From contig CAZBPM010000003.1 in the NCBI GenBank assembly GCA_964493785.1, forward strand, positions 1-64,000: a stretch of DNA of 64,000 bases. The letters run 5' to 3'. This document shows positions 17,884-26,722 of this stretch, piece after piece. The position numbers and the translations under genes were made by a program. This DNA is from Hyphomicrobium_A sp964493785. Its GTDB lineage: Bacteria; Pseudomonadota; Alphaproteobacteria; Rhizobiales; Hyphomicrobiaceae. Position 1 is the stretch's first letter. Every line of letters starts with the position of its first letter. The notes below the pieces were generated by a model, which made no database searches, had not been told where the DNA came from, and saw only the letters and a list, made by a program, of their open reading frames with translations.

Positions 17884-18768
17884 ATGAATGCGAAATCGCC
17901 GAAGGATGCCAACGACACGCGCTCCTCGTCCAACTCGTTCGATATCGACAATCCGACACTGCCACCGGAAATCGCCGAACGCGCGCTAGGGTCTGGGGGC
18001 TTTCCGTATGACGAGGAGATAAAAAAGAAGGCCTACGCCGAGCAGCTCGTCACGCTGCAGCTGGAGTTGTTGAAGCTGCAGGCCTCGATCGCCGCGAGAG
18101 GCGAGCGGTTCGTCGCTCTGTTCGAGGGACGCGACGCCTCAGGCAAGGGGAGTTGCATCAGCCGGTTCCTCGAGCGGCTCAACCCGCGTCATGCCCGCAC
18201 CATCGCGCTATCGAAGCCGACAGAGAAGGAACGAGGGGAGTGGTACTTCCAACGCTACGTCGTGCACCTGCCGACAGCCGGAGACATGGTTCTGTTCGAC
18301 CGCTCCTGGTACAACCGAGCCGGCGTCGAGCGGGTAATGAATTTCTGCACGCTGGCGCAGGTGGACACTTTCCTCAAGGCTGCTCCAGACTTTGAATCGC
18401 TTCTGGTCCACGACGGCACCAAGCTGTTCAAGTTCTATCTCCTGATCGGTCGCGAAATGCAGCTTGAGCGCTTCCACGAGCGGAGGCACAATCCCTTCAA
18501 GCGGTGGAAGATCACCGACGTCGATCTTGCAGCCATCGACAAGTGGGACGACTACACGCGGGCGCAGGCCGACATCTTCAAGCACACCAGCACGGCCGAA
18601 GCGCCTTGGATCATCGTGCGTGCTAACGATCAGCGGCGTGCGCGGCTCGAGACGATCCGCTGGGTGCTCTACAATGTCGACTACGAGGGCAAGGACGCGA
18701 AGGCCGTGGGCGAGCCGGACGCGAAGATCATTGGCACCGGGCCGAAGTACTTCGATAGCGCACCTTGA
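17884..18768 (+). CDS. ppk2: Polyphosphate kinase 2
   Basis: PPK2 enzymes (294 aa here) transfer phosphate between polyphosphate and nucleotides, usually favouring GTP or ATP formation from polyphosphate. The Walker A loop is EGRDASGKGSCISRF and the Walker B/lid motif DRSWYNRAGVERVM. LSKPTEKERGEWYFQRYV and the lid-like ERRHNPFKRWK also match the family. The gene is divergent from phoR, and its place beside the phosphate-starvation locus suggests a link between phosphate uptake and polyphosphate stores. Subclass preference for ADP or GDP cannot be read by eye. Confidence 0.92.
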   Translation: MNAKSPKDANDTRSSSNSFDIDNPTLPPEIAERALGSGGFPYDEEIKKKAYAEQLVTLQLELLKLQASIAARGERFVALFEGRDASGKGSCISRFLERLNPRHARTIALSKPTEKERGEWYFQRYVVHLPTAGDMVLFDRSWYNRAGVERVMNFCTLAQVDTFLKAAPDFESLLVHDGTKLFKFYLLIGREMQLERFHERRHNPFKRWKITDVDLAAIDKWDDYTRAQADIFKHTSTAEAPWIIVRANDQRRARLETIRWVLYNVDYEGKDAKAVGEPDAKIIGTGPKYFDSAP

Positions 18769-18865
18769 GAAGAGGGTGGCCGCATCGCGGCTGCGACAGT
18801 GCCGAAACTTTGCTGCAAGAGGTCACTTAGGGCCGCGAGGGATCTCTTCAGCAGATCAACAGTGG

Positions 18866-19396
18866 CTACAGCCTATAGCCCAACAGTTTGCCGAAGAATG
18901 CTACGATCCGCATGATGCTGTGGGGCGGGGTTGCCGAACGGATCTCTTTCTCGTGCGCTACGAAGAGCATCGATACCAGAACGAGCGATTGAAGATTATT
19001 TGGCGGAAGTCTCATTCGGCCGTCGACCACCAAAGCCTGCAGCTTCCTGAAGAAAGGTTCGAAATCGAGCGCTGGCTTATGCACGTTCACAAGTCGGACT
19101 TCGGTCGAATGAGTGTTCCTCAGCGTGTGCGGTATCCCCGCGGGCACCATAATGGATTGGCCGGGCACAAGCTGCTGCCACACACCGTCGACGCAGACAT
19201 CGAGCGTGCCGGTGAGCACTTCATAGCTCTCCTCTGCAAACGGGTGCGTATGCAGTGGAGGGCCTGAGAAGCCCGGTGCGAGTACGTTGATCGCCTCGAA
19301 GAATTCGCCCGCCGTGTCGGAGGTAGAGCGTGTGATCTCCCACCTCATACCCATTGCCCCGAAGTCAAGCAGCCGGTCGTGCATTTGCGCGGTCAT
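18866..19396 (-). CDS. Cupin-domain protein of unknown function
   Basis: This is a 176-aa cytoplasmic protein with one cupin barrel. Cupin motif 1 is PPLHTHPFAEESYEVLTGTLDV, with the two histidines and glutamate that bind a metal. Motif 2 is PGQSIMVPAGIPHTLRN with the last histidine. A C-terminal segment of about 60 residues is more hydrophobic. It resembles small DUF-type cupins that bind metals and sense or modify small molecules. No substrate can be assigned. It is convergent with ppk2 and lies downstream of the GAF kinase on the same strand. Confidence 0.8.
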   Translation of the reverse strand: MTAQMHDRLLDFGAMGMRWEITRSTSDTAGEFFEAINVLAPGFSGPPLHTHPFAEESYEVLTGTLDVCVDGVWQQLVPGQSIMVPAGIPHTLRNTHSTEVRLVNVHKPALDFEPFFRKLQALVVDGRMRLPPNNLQSLVLVSMLFVAHEKEIRSATPPHSIMRIVAFFGKLLGYRL

Positions 19397-19582
19397 GAAG
19401 GCTCTCAGCTCAAGATCGGAGCAGCGGAAACGCTACCATCGCTGGTCTTGCACATCGTCCCGCACGCTGCAATGTCAGCCTTGGGTCAAGAGCGGTCATG
19501 GACGCAAATCAGCTGCGTGTCCGCAACGGAGCATCGGTGGCGGGTGTCGAGCGTGGCGTTGCTGTCAGTGGCAAAGTATTTG

Positions 19583-20677
19583 TCAGGTGCTTTGGAAATC
19601 CAACGTAACCAACAAGCCCTCGTCGTTCCACGTAGAGCTCATTCGACCTTTCAGCTGTCGCGCCGCCACCTCCAGCAACTTACTACCGAAGCCCGCGGGC
19701 GAAAGCTGCGAGTGTTGTGGCAGCCGTTCATTCCAACGCAGGTGGACGGCTCCATCATCGATGGTCCACCGAACTTCGACCTTTCCGTTTCGACCGAACG
19801 CACCGTACTTCGCCAAGTTGGTCGCCAGTTCGTGGAGGAACAGGCAGATCGGCGTGACTTGTGCGTGCGTCAACTTTACTGCCGGACCCGACACGTCTGC
19901 GATCGCGTCAAGGGGACCGTAAGGCAGTAGCAGACGCGCGGCTAACTCTTGCAAGTCGACGTCATCGCTCATGGTGATGAGCGAGTCATGTGCGCCGGCC
20001 AACGCCAGCAGGCGCCCGCTTGTTTTCTGGACCAAATCGTCAATGGACGTGGCATCGCGTGCCGACAAGCTCACCAGAGCTGCGGACACAGCCAGCGCGT
20101 TCTTGACCCTGTGGTGGTATTCTTGGGCGAGGAGTGCGTTCTCTTCAGCGACCACGCCGACCACGCGTGCGTGCTCACGAACATGGATCTCGTGCTCGAT
20201 GATGCGAGCCAAGTCTCCGATCACGGCAATGTCGTCGGCAGACCAATCGCGCGCCACGGTGGCGATTACGCACAGCGAGCCAAGAACCTCACCATCTACG
20301 CTGCGCACCGGTTCGCCGAGATAGGCCACCACACCGAGATCGGTGACGGCAGCATTCCTCTCGACGAGGGGATTTCGACGTGAATCGCCGATGACCAGGG
20401 TCTCGTTTGACGACACGACGTGCTTGCAGAATGAGTGCGACAGCGGCGTTTGGCGCGCTTCGGCATACGGGGACGGTAGCCCGCACTCGCTTTTGAAGAA
20501 CTGCCGGTCGCCATCTACCAGGCTCAGGAGCGCCGTGTTGGTCTTAAGAAGTCGAGCTGCAAGCCCCGTGACCCGGTCGAAGAATGGCTCCGAAGGCGTA
20601 TCGAGCAGCGCGGTTCGCTTCAGGGCCGCTAGTCGGCTCACTGAACGAACTGACCCTTCAACATAGTCATGAGCCAT
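19583..20677 (-). CDS. GAF-domain sensor histidine kinase, HisKA_2/HWE-like
   Basis: This 364-aa protein has no membrane segment and should be cytoplasmic. Residues of about 20-170 form a GAF domain (ALLKTNTALLSLVDGDRQFFKSECGL; YLGEPVRSVDGEVLGSLCVI). The kinase core begins with ALLAQEYHHRVKNALAVSAALVSL, the HisKA_2-type phosphoacceptor box. The ATPase part has LFLHELATNLAKYGAFG and GFGSKLLE. The ATG at 20677 is preferred over a start at 20782, which would overlap the divergent regulator gene. The divergent single-domain receiver at 20775 is its probable partner. The signal sensed is unknown. Confidence 0.85.
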   Translation of the reverse strand: MAHDYVEGSVRSVSRLAALKRTALLDTPSEPFFDRVTGLAARLLKTNTALLSLVDGDRQFFKSECGLPSPYAEARQTPLSHSFCKHVVSSNETLVIGDSRRNPLVERNAAVTDLGVVAYLGEPVRSVDGEVLGSLCVIATVARDWSADDIAVIGDLARIIEHEIHVREHARVVGVVAEENALLAQEYHHRVKNALAVSAALVSLSARDATSIDDLVQKTSGRLLALAGAHDSLITMSDDVDLQELAARLLLPYGPLDAIADVSGPAVKLTHAQVTPICLFLHELATNLAKYGAFGRNGKVEVRWTIDDGAVHLRWNERLPQHSQLSPAGFGSKLLEVAARQLKGRMSSTWNDEGLLVTLDFQST

Positions 20678-20774
20678 ACCTGTCGAGACGCCTCCAGTGC
20701 TTGGCAAACATAGGGTCGTCGCGGCCTGACGCAACCAATGGCTCAACAGGGAGTTGAGGCGGAAAGGATAATCC

Positions 20775-21146
20775 GTGAACAATCAAATCGCTGCGCTGGT
20801 GGTCGACGATGAAGCCCTGGTCCGATTTGACCTGGCCCAAACCCTCGAGGACGCCGGTTACAAGACCTTCGAGGCGGCGGACGCTGTGGAAGCCATCGCC
20901 GTACTGGAGGCTCACGATGAGATCAGAGTGGTCTTCACCGACATCCAGATGCCGGGCGGCATGGATGGGCTTGCGTTATCTCATTACGTTCATAAACGTT
21001 GGCCGCCGACCATCATTGTCGTGAGTTCGGGGCGCAGATCTCCAATCGATGATGATCTGCCCAGTGGAGCGCGCTTCGTGGCGAAGCCTTACTCGCCGGA
21101 GGCGTTGGGAAACCTGCTCCAGGATATATCTCGGCAGCTGCAGTAG
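20775..21146 (+). CDS. Single-domain response regulator
   Basis: The product (123 aa) is a lone receiver domain without an output domain. The acidic pair is DD at 11-12, the phosphoacceptor D56 lies in VVFTDIQMPGGMDG, and the lysine in RFVAKPYSPEAL. It starts with GTG after GGAAAGGA. It is divergent from the GAF histidine kinase with a 97-nt shared control region. Together they look like a short phosphorelay branch, and stand-alone receivers of this type often act as phosphate shuttles or sinks. Confidence 0.88.
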   Translation: MNNQIAALVVDDEALVRFDLAQTLEDAGYKTFEAADAVEAIAVLEAHDEIRVVFTDIQMPGGMDGLALSHYVHKRWPPTIIVVSSGRRSPIDDDLPSGARFVAKPYSPEALGNLLQDISRQLQ

Positions 21147-21381
21147 TCTTATCGGAAGGCGGCCAAGTTCAACGCACCTGCATGCGGATTTGGTGAATTC
21201 TGCCTTTTGAACCCAACCGCGCTATGTGGTCATGCGTACTGATGCTTCGCCGACGCGTCGCAAAAGCATGCGGTGGCCGCGCGCCGCTTTCCGTTTTGTT
21301 TCAGACAAGCACGCGTTGTTGATCGTTGCGGCCCGTCAACGGACGCATTTTTCCGATGGCCTGCCGCTAAGGGAGGCCCAC

Positions 21382-21570
21382 ATGAACTCAGACGCAAAGA
21401 TCCAGGCTATACGTCAGGGAGCGGCGGCAATGAGCGAGCTTCTCGCTAAAGGGACGCTCGCGGAAGACGACTGGGAGCGCACCGCCGAACTGCTCCTCAA
21501 GTGTCGCAGAAACAGAGCCGAGCTCAGGCGGACATTAGTCGCTGAAGTGGCGCCGTATCGCGTTCGATGA
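21382..21570 (+). CDS. Small hypothetical protein
   Basis: This 62-aa frame starts with ATG after GGGAGG and encodes a charged, mostly helical protein (MNSDAKIQAIRQGAAAMSEL...DDWERTAELLLKCRRNRAEL). The composition is that of a real small soluble protein, and the ribosome binding site is good. I recognise no family. It follows the response regulator after about 235 noncoding bases and is convergent with the autotransporter gene. The frame extends upstream to 21226, but that part is arginine-rich and unlikely to be translated. Confidence 0.5.
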   Translation: MNSDAKIQAIRQGAAAMSELLAKGTLAEDDWERTAELLLKCRRNRAELRRTLVAEVAPYRVR

Positions 21571-21624
21571 CCGACAGCAAAATGCGACAACCGATCAATC
21601 GTTCATGGGCTCATCGCATGCAGT

Positions 21625-24477
21625 TTAGAACCGCAGATCAAATCTGCCGGTGACTGCGTTGTCGGTGACTTGGTTGGCCACCTGCCCCGAGTAGGCGAAT
21701 CCCAGCGTTGCGTTGGGAGCCACCGTGACCGCCAGGCCGGCATCGATGATTGCGCTGTCGCGCGCCAGCGGCGCACCGAGCACCGTGAACGCCGCACTAC
21801 CCGACGCGAACGCCAACGTTTGTGCCGGGTCGATGTCGCCGATGGCGTGCTGCCAGGCGAGCGAGGCGTGCGGCGTCAGCAATAAGCCAGCGGCACGCAT
21901 CGTCGTGGTAACGCGGACACCCAGGGTCGAGTAGCCCAGTGATTCATCGGCGCCCGCGCCTGCGAGGGCTGCGGCTCCGCCGGCCTCGGTGAAGCCTCCG
22001 GTATCGACTTGAACGTATGAGACCCGTGCGAAGGGTTCCCATGCGGCCGTGCCCTGGCTCAGGGGCAGCGCGAGTTCGCCGAACAGTTGTCCCGTGTCGC
22101 CGTCATAACTCGCTTCGGTGCGATCGACGAAGCCGGGGAATGCGATGGTGCGCGAGGTTTCGACGTTGCTCCAAGTCCAGGCGCCGCCGCCGCGCAGCGC
22201 GAAGGCGCCGAGTTTGCCGCCGAGGTAGCCGATAATGTGGTAGCTATCGATGCTTCCCGAAGAGAGGCGAGCATCGACATCGAGACTCGAGCGGGCGTAT
22301 CCGGTAGCGATGCCGGCGCGCCAACCGCCTCCCAGGCCTGCGTCTACGCCTGAAACGAAACCGCCGAGCGTGCGATCGACGCCGGCGGCATTGCCGTTGC
22401 CGTCGATGTTACCCCAGGCGCCGTAACCCTGTGCCCAGAAGGCGAGGTTGTTGTTGGCCGGAAGGTCTCGCGCGCTCTTGTCCGTTGCGCCGAGTGCCAT
22501 GCGGCCGGCCGTCAGCGGCGCATTGGAGGCAAGTGCGGTCTGGGATGCGCCCCCGGTTGCATACGACGCCTGGAGAAGGCGGCCGAACACCGCGTCGCGC
22601 ACATAGCGGCTATCCTCGATCAAGACGCCCTGAACGGAGGCATGCACCTCGCCCGACAGCGCATCGAATGCGCCCCGCGCTGCTTCGACGTCGGTGAGCG
22701 CAAGGATTGCCTGGTACACGGCGTTGCCTGCACCGAGACTCTCGGCGGCGGATGCAGCTGCTTTCTGATTGGTCGTCAGGGCGACATCGGCGAACGCGAT
22801 CTGATTGATCGTCAGGTAGACATTGTTGAGGTCGTAGCTGAGCACCGCTGTGCGAAATGCCGTTTCGATGCTGGATTCAACGTCGCTGAATTGGCCGTTC
22901 ACGCCGCCGGCCGAGGTGACGATGGTGTAGGTCGTGTTGACCGCGAAATCTGGGAACGGCACGACAACGACCTTGCCCCCGTTGATGGTCGTGACGCCGG
23001 AAACGTTCAGCAGGTCAGAGGCGCCGGCGCTGTTGACCTCTACTTCGTATGCCATGCCAACGTTGAAGGTGGCGCTAGCCGCGTTGAGAGTGCCGATGGA
23101 GTTGCCCGGGGTAAGCTTGGAGCCGCTGTCGAGTACGAGATTGGAGACGGTGCCGCTGCCACCGATGGCTCCGCCGTCACCGACGGTGACGCCGCTGGAG
23201 CTGGCAATCGAGCCGTCCACGACCAGCTTGCCGGAGGTTACGGCCGTGCTGCCGGTATAGGCATTGATGCCGCTCAAAGTCAGCACGCGTCCCGAGCCTG
23301 CGTCGTCGACGATCACTCCTCCCGTGCCGGTGATAATGTTCGCAACTGACGCGTCGATCGTGGTCTGCGCAAACGTTGCAGTGGTTCCTGTGCCGTTGAC
23401 GCCGATGTTGCCGGTGAGGCTCCAGCCTGTGTCGAGCGTCAGCGCGTTCGCGCCCCCGATAAAGGTGATCGCATCGGCGCGAACGGCCCCGCTGCCATTG
23501 AAACCACCCGAGATCGAGCTCGTGGTGATAATGGTCGTTCCAGTAGCGACAATGCCCGCGCCCCCAGCGCCGGTTCTGGCGCGTGCAACTGAATTGGCAT
23601 TCTGCCCGACGCCAATGGCTCCGCCTTGGCCACCCGTCACGGCCGCATTGACGAAGACGGTCGCCCCCGGCTGCGTAACGCGTAGGCCTGTTCCACCGTC
23701 GCCACCGCCGCCGGGATAGCTGCCCGAGGAACCAAAGCCGAGACCGCCATTGCCTCCGGTGCCTCCGTTACCTCCCGTGACCGCTCCGTTGACAGTTAGA
23801 GATGTCGCCCCGCTGAAGACGACCCCGATGCCGCCACCACCGCCGGCGCCGCCGTCGCCAAACGATCCAACGCCGTTACCGCCATTGCCGCCGTTGCCAC
23901 CTGTGACCGGGTCTGCCGCATCGATTGTTGCCGTGCCAGTCGAGATCGTCGAGCCGCGCCCGCCGCCGCCGCCACCACCACCGCCGGCGTCGACCGAACT
24001 GGATCCACCGAACGCGCCACCGCCTCCGGCCTCTACACCGCCGCCACGGGCCGGCTCAGTAATCGTGCCTCCGGCACCGCCTGTTCCGAATTCACTGTTG
24101 CCACCAGCGCCGCCATTGGCCCTGACCAGCGGGCTGCAACACGTTTGGTTCAGGCCGCCACCACCACCGCCTCCGCCTGAACCATTACTGCCTGCCGCTC
24201 CGCTCCCGCCGGCATTTGCCGTGGCGCCCGTGCCGCCGCTGCCGAGATTACTTGCGCCATCACCGCCCGCGCCACCGAGCGTTGTCGTGCCATCGGAGCC
24301 AGCAGCGCCATTGGCGCCCGTGATCGGGCCTGCATGGGACACTGCCGGCATACCTGCGAGCAGCATCATGACCGGTGCCGCCGCCAGGGTACGCACCGAT
24401 AAAAACCGGAGGAACGACGCTAATTTGGCTAGCGACCCGCGACTAAGCGCAGACAGCACTCTCGGGCGAATATGCAC
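21625..24477 (-). CDS. Glycine-rich autotransporter (type Va secreted) protein
   Basis: This 950-aa protein has a long signal sequence of about 48 residues ending at SHA, as in many autotransporters. Residues of about 50-310 form a passenger rich in GG, GN and GA repeats, including runs of eight or more glycines and one CC pair. Autotransporter-associated beta-strand repeats follow (GINAYTGSTAVTSGKLVVDGSI). The last 270 residues or so form an outer-membrane beta barrel starting near NNLAFWAQGYGAWGN and ending RFDLRF with a terminal aromatic residue. It starts with GTG. The probable role is surface display or adhesion. An AraC regulator is divergent. Confidence 0.9.
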   Translation of the reverse strand: MHIRPRVLSALSRGSLAKLASFLRFLSVRTLAAAPVMMLLAGMPAVSHAGPITGANGAAGSDGTTTLGGAGGDGASNLGSGGTGATANAGGSGAAGSNGSGGGGGGGGLNQTCCSPLVRANGGAGGNSEFGTGGAGGTITEPARGGGVEAGGGGAFGGSSSVDAGGGGGGGGGRGSTISTGTATIDAADPVTGGNGGNGGNGVGSFGDGGAGGGGGIGVVFSGATSLTVNGAVTGGNGGTGGNGGLGFGSSGSYPGGGGDGGTGLRVTQPGATVFVNAAVTGGQGGAIGVGQNANSVARARTGAGGAGIVATGTTIITTSSISGGFNGSGAVRADAITFIGGANALTLDTGWSLTGNIGVNGTGTTATFAQTTIDASVANIITGTGGVIVDDAGSGRVLTLSGINAYTGSTAVTSGKLVVDGSIASSSGVTVGDGGAIGGSGTVSNLVLDSGSKLTPGNSIGTLNAASATFNVGMAYEVEVNSAGASDLLNVSGVTTINGGKVVVVPFPDFAVNTTYTIVTSAGGVNGQFSDVESSIETAFRTAVLSYDLNNVYLTINQIAFADVALTTNQKAAASAAESLGAGNAVYQAILALTDVEAARGAFDALSGEVHASVQGVLIEDSRYVRDAVFGRLLQASYATGGASQTALASNAPLTAGRMALGATDKSARDLPANNNLAFWAQGYGAWGNIDGNGNAAGVDRTLGGFVSGVDAGLGGGWRAGIATGYARSSLDVDARLSSGSIDSYHIIGYLGGKLGAFALRGGGAWTWSNVETSRTIAFPGFVDRTEASYDGDTGQLFGELALPLSQGTAAWEPFARVSYVQVDTGGFTEAGGAAALAGAGADESLGYSTLGVRVTTTMRAAGLLLTPHASLAWQHAIGDIDPAQTLAFASGSAAFTVLGAPLARDSAIIDAGLAVTVAPNATLGFAYSGQVANQVTDNAVTGRFDLRF

Positions 24478-24710
24478 TCAGAGGTCCCCCCGGGCCTTGA
24501 AAGCGGTGCGGGAGACCATCGATGGTTCCGCGAGCGCCTGAGCGGACTGTTCCAACGGCGATGCGCTGCGTTCAAGATTAACGGCGCCACTTGGGACGCT
24601 AGGTTAAGAAAATGGGACACTGCGTAGCGTCGTAGTCTTGCGGTTGTTCATCAGGCGCCGCAGGTTGCACCGCTCCGACGACACATCAGTACTGAGACGG
24701 GCGCGTCCCC

Positions 24711-25847
24711 ATGAAGCCTGCCGGCGACAGCCAAGTCGCATACATCGATTGCTACCGGTTCGATTTTCCTGCGGGAGATCCTCAAAGCACGGCGTCGTAC
24801 CAGAAGCTGATGCAGCCCGTGTTCGACTTCGAGGTGCCGCCCCCCGACAAGGAGCGGCCTTTTTTCGCCAATGCGCAAATCTGCGCACTCCCGGACGTCA
24901 CCGTTTCACGTTCGAGGACCGCCGGCAGCCGTTTCAAGCGCACGATCAAGTCGATCGCACAGTCGCCCAACGACCAGTTACTCGTCGTCTGCTACACGCG
25001 CGGGCATTTCATGCTGGAGACGGCGGGCACGACGCGACGCGTAGAGCCAGGTGAGGTGGCGTTCATCGATCTGTCGCAGGAGGTCTTGATCGAGGCTCCG
25101 GCGGTCGAGAACATCAGCCTCGCGATCTCTCGACGCAAGCTCGAAGAGATGCTGCCGTTTCTTGACGACGCACATTGCTTCGTGCGCGAGCAAGGCCCGC
25201 TGACGACATTGCTGCTCGGCATGATGAAGCAAGTTCTCACGATGGGTCCAACCATTTCGGTCCCAGATGCGCGCGCGATCGCCTCCGCCATCGTTCAGGT
25301 CGCAGTGTCCTGCCTCGAGCCGTTGTCGCGTCAGCAGGTGGAGCCGAGTTCCGGCAGCAGCACCGTCTCGCTCGTCTCCATCAAGGCCGCCATCGGACGG
25401 CGCCTGGCCGATCCCGAATTGAGCCCGCAGGTGCTGCTCGACGAATTCGGCATGGCGCGCTCCACTCTGTATCGGCTGTTCGAGCCGTTGGGCGGCGTCA
25501 GCACCTACATCACCGAGCGGCGCCTGCACTACGCATTCCGAACCATGGTCGATCCGGTGCAGCAGCGCCTGCGCATTTCGCAACTTGCATTCAAGCTTGG
25601 CTTCAGCCACCCGTCGGCTTTCACGCGCGCCTTCAAGGACCGCTTCGGGCTGTCACCGAAAGATGTTCGCGCGCTTGCAGCTCAATCGAAGGAACGCGAG
25701 GTGGAGCTAATGGCCGATCGCGACGTGCTGCGTTACCTCAGTCCGATCACACATGCGGACCAGGAATGGGCAGACACTCGAGACGTCTCGTCCGCTGGGT
25801 CAGAAGCTAAGGCCTGCACGGCCGGGGCGACCGGCAATTTGGTCTAG
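24711..25847 (+). CDS. AraC family transcriptional regulator
   Basis: The protein (378 aa) has a variable N-terminal AraC-binding-like domain and a C-terminal AraC DNA-binding domain at about residues 220-330. The latter shows both helix-turn-helix units, SPQVLLDEFGMARSTLYRLF and ISQLAFKLGFSHPSAFTRAFKDRFGLSPKDVR. About 45 low-complexity residues follow at the C terminus. It is divergent from the autotransporter with 233 bases between them, so it may regulate that gene. Its stop codon overlaps that of the convergent USP-like gene by 3 nt. Confidence 0.9.
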   Translation: MKPAGDSQVAYIDCYRFDFPAGDPQSTASYQKLMQPVFDFEVPPPDKERPFFANAQICALPDVTVSRSRTAGSRFKRTIKSIAQSPNDQLLVVCYTRGHFMLETAGTTRRVEPGEVAFIDLSQEVLIEAPAVENISLAISRRKLEEMLPFLDDAHCFVREQGPLTTLLLGMMKQVLTMGPTISVPDARAIASAIVQVAVSCLEPLSRQQVEPSSGSSTVSLVSIKAAIGRRLADPELSPQVLLDEFGMARSTLYRLFEPLGGVSTYITERRLHYAFRTMVDPVQQRLRISQLAFKLGFSHPSAFTRAFKDRFGLSPKDVRALAAQSKEREVELMADRDVLRYLSPITHADQEWADTRDVSSAGSEAKACTAGATGNLV

Positions 25848-26722
25848 CGGACGAGCAGTAGCGGACATTCCAGCGCAGCGGTGAGCGGGCGCAAATTCGT
25901 GCCCGGTGCGATGAGGCGGCCGCCGTATTGAGCGAGCGCCATGCCGGGCTTATGCCGCTGCAGCACCGCGGCCAATGGCGCGGGATCATCGTTGGCCGCG
26001 AGCACGCTTTCGAAGCCGGTGATCTCGCCTTCCTCTTCGCCCGCGGCGCAGAGCAAACGCGCTTCGCCTTCCATCCACTCCAGCTCGTCGCGGCGGTCGC
26101 CGACAAGCGTGAGCCGGACATCGCCGCCGGCTATCGGGGCCAGACGCTGCGCTGCCTTCAACATGGGACCGAGGCGCTCGAACTCCTCAACCACGGCGAC
26201 CACAGGGCCGCGCGTTCGCCTCGCAAGCGGGCCGGTGATTACGGCTCCAGTGGTATCGCGGACCTTATCGAAAAGTTCGGCGAGACGCGTGTCATCGCTG
26301 GGACCGATGGCCTCGCCGACGACCACAACATTCCAGGGACCGTTCTCGGCACAAGCGCGCGCAAGCGCACGCAGCGACTCATCGCGCACGTTGCGCGCGT
26401 GGCACGGTACGGACGCGGGTGCGCAGGCCTCCGCCACCTGCCTGTGCAACGCCGCTGCTGTGAAACGCATTTCACGCTCAAGCGTCTCGTGCGGCAAGGG
26501 ACGCCAGCTACCACCCGCGTCGCCGATCACCCGTGCGAAGGGAAACTCGGCAAGGTCGAAGAGCTGCGTGTCCTCAACATAGAGGCTTTCGACCTCCGCT
26601 TGAAACGCCTGGCCGAGCAGCATCGCAGCCTCGATGGCGACACTGCTGATGGCCGATGCGCCGCTCAGCCACAGGACGACGCGGCCACTGCGCTCGTCGG
26701 CTGATGCGACGTGCGCGATCAT
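25844..26722 (-). CDS. USP-like (tandem universal stress) protein
   Basis: The product (292 aa) is predicted cytoplasmic. The N-terminal part (VVLWLSGASAISSVAIEAAMLLGQAFQAEVESLYVED) and the repeated pattern in the second half (GPVVAVVEEFERLGPMLKAAQRLA...CPLLLVR) resemble two degenerate universal-stress-like alpha/beta domains. No ATP-binding GxxGxG loop is clear, so nucleotide binding is doubtful. Its ATG overlaps the stop codon of the upstream Lon-like gene by 4 nt (ATGA), which implies translational coupling and a shared role. I could not name the family more exactly. Confidence 0.7.
   Translation of the reverse strand: MIAHVASADERSGRVVLWLSGASAISSVAIEAAMLLGQAFQAEVESLYVEDTQLFDLAEFPFARVIGDAGGSWRPLPHETLEREMRFTAAALHRQVAEACAPASVPCHARNVRDESLRALARACAENGPWNVVVVGEAIGPSDDTRLAELFDKVRDTTGAVITGPLARRTRGPVVAVVEEFERLGPMLKAAQRLAPIAGGDVRLTLVGDRRDELEWMEGEARLLCAAGEEEGEITGFESVLAANDDPAPLAAVLQRHKPGMALAQYGGRLIAPGTNLRPLTAALECPLLLVR

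Noticed and set aside
23750..24541. A proline-rich open frame antisense to the autotransporter
   Set aside because: Poly-proline is what glycine codons of the passenger give on the other strand. No start site or family motif supports it.
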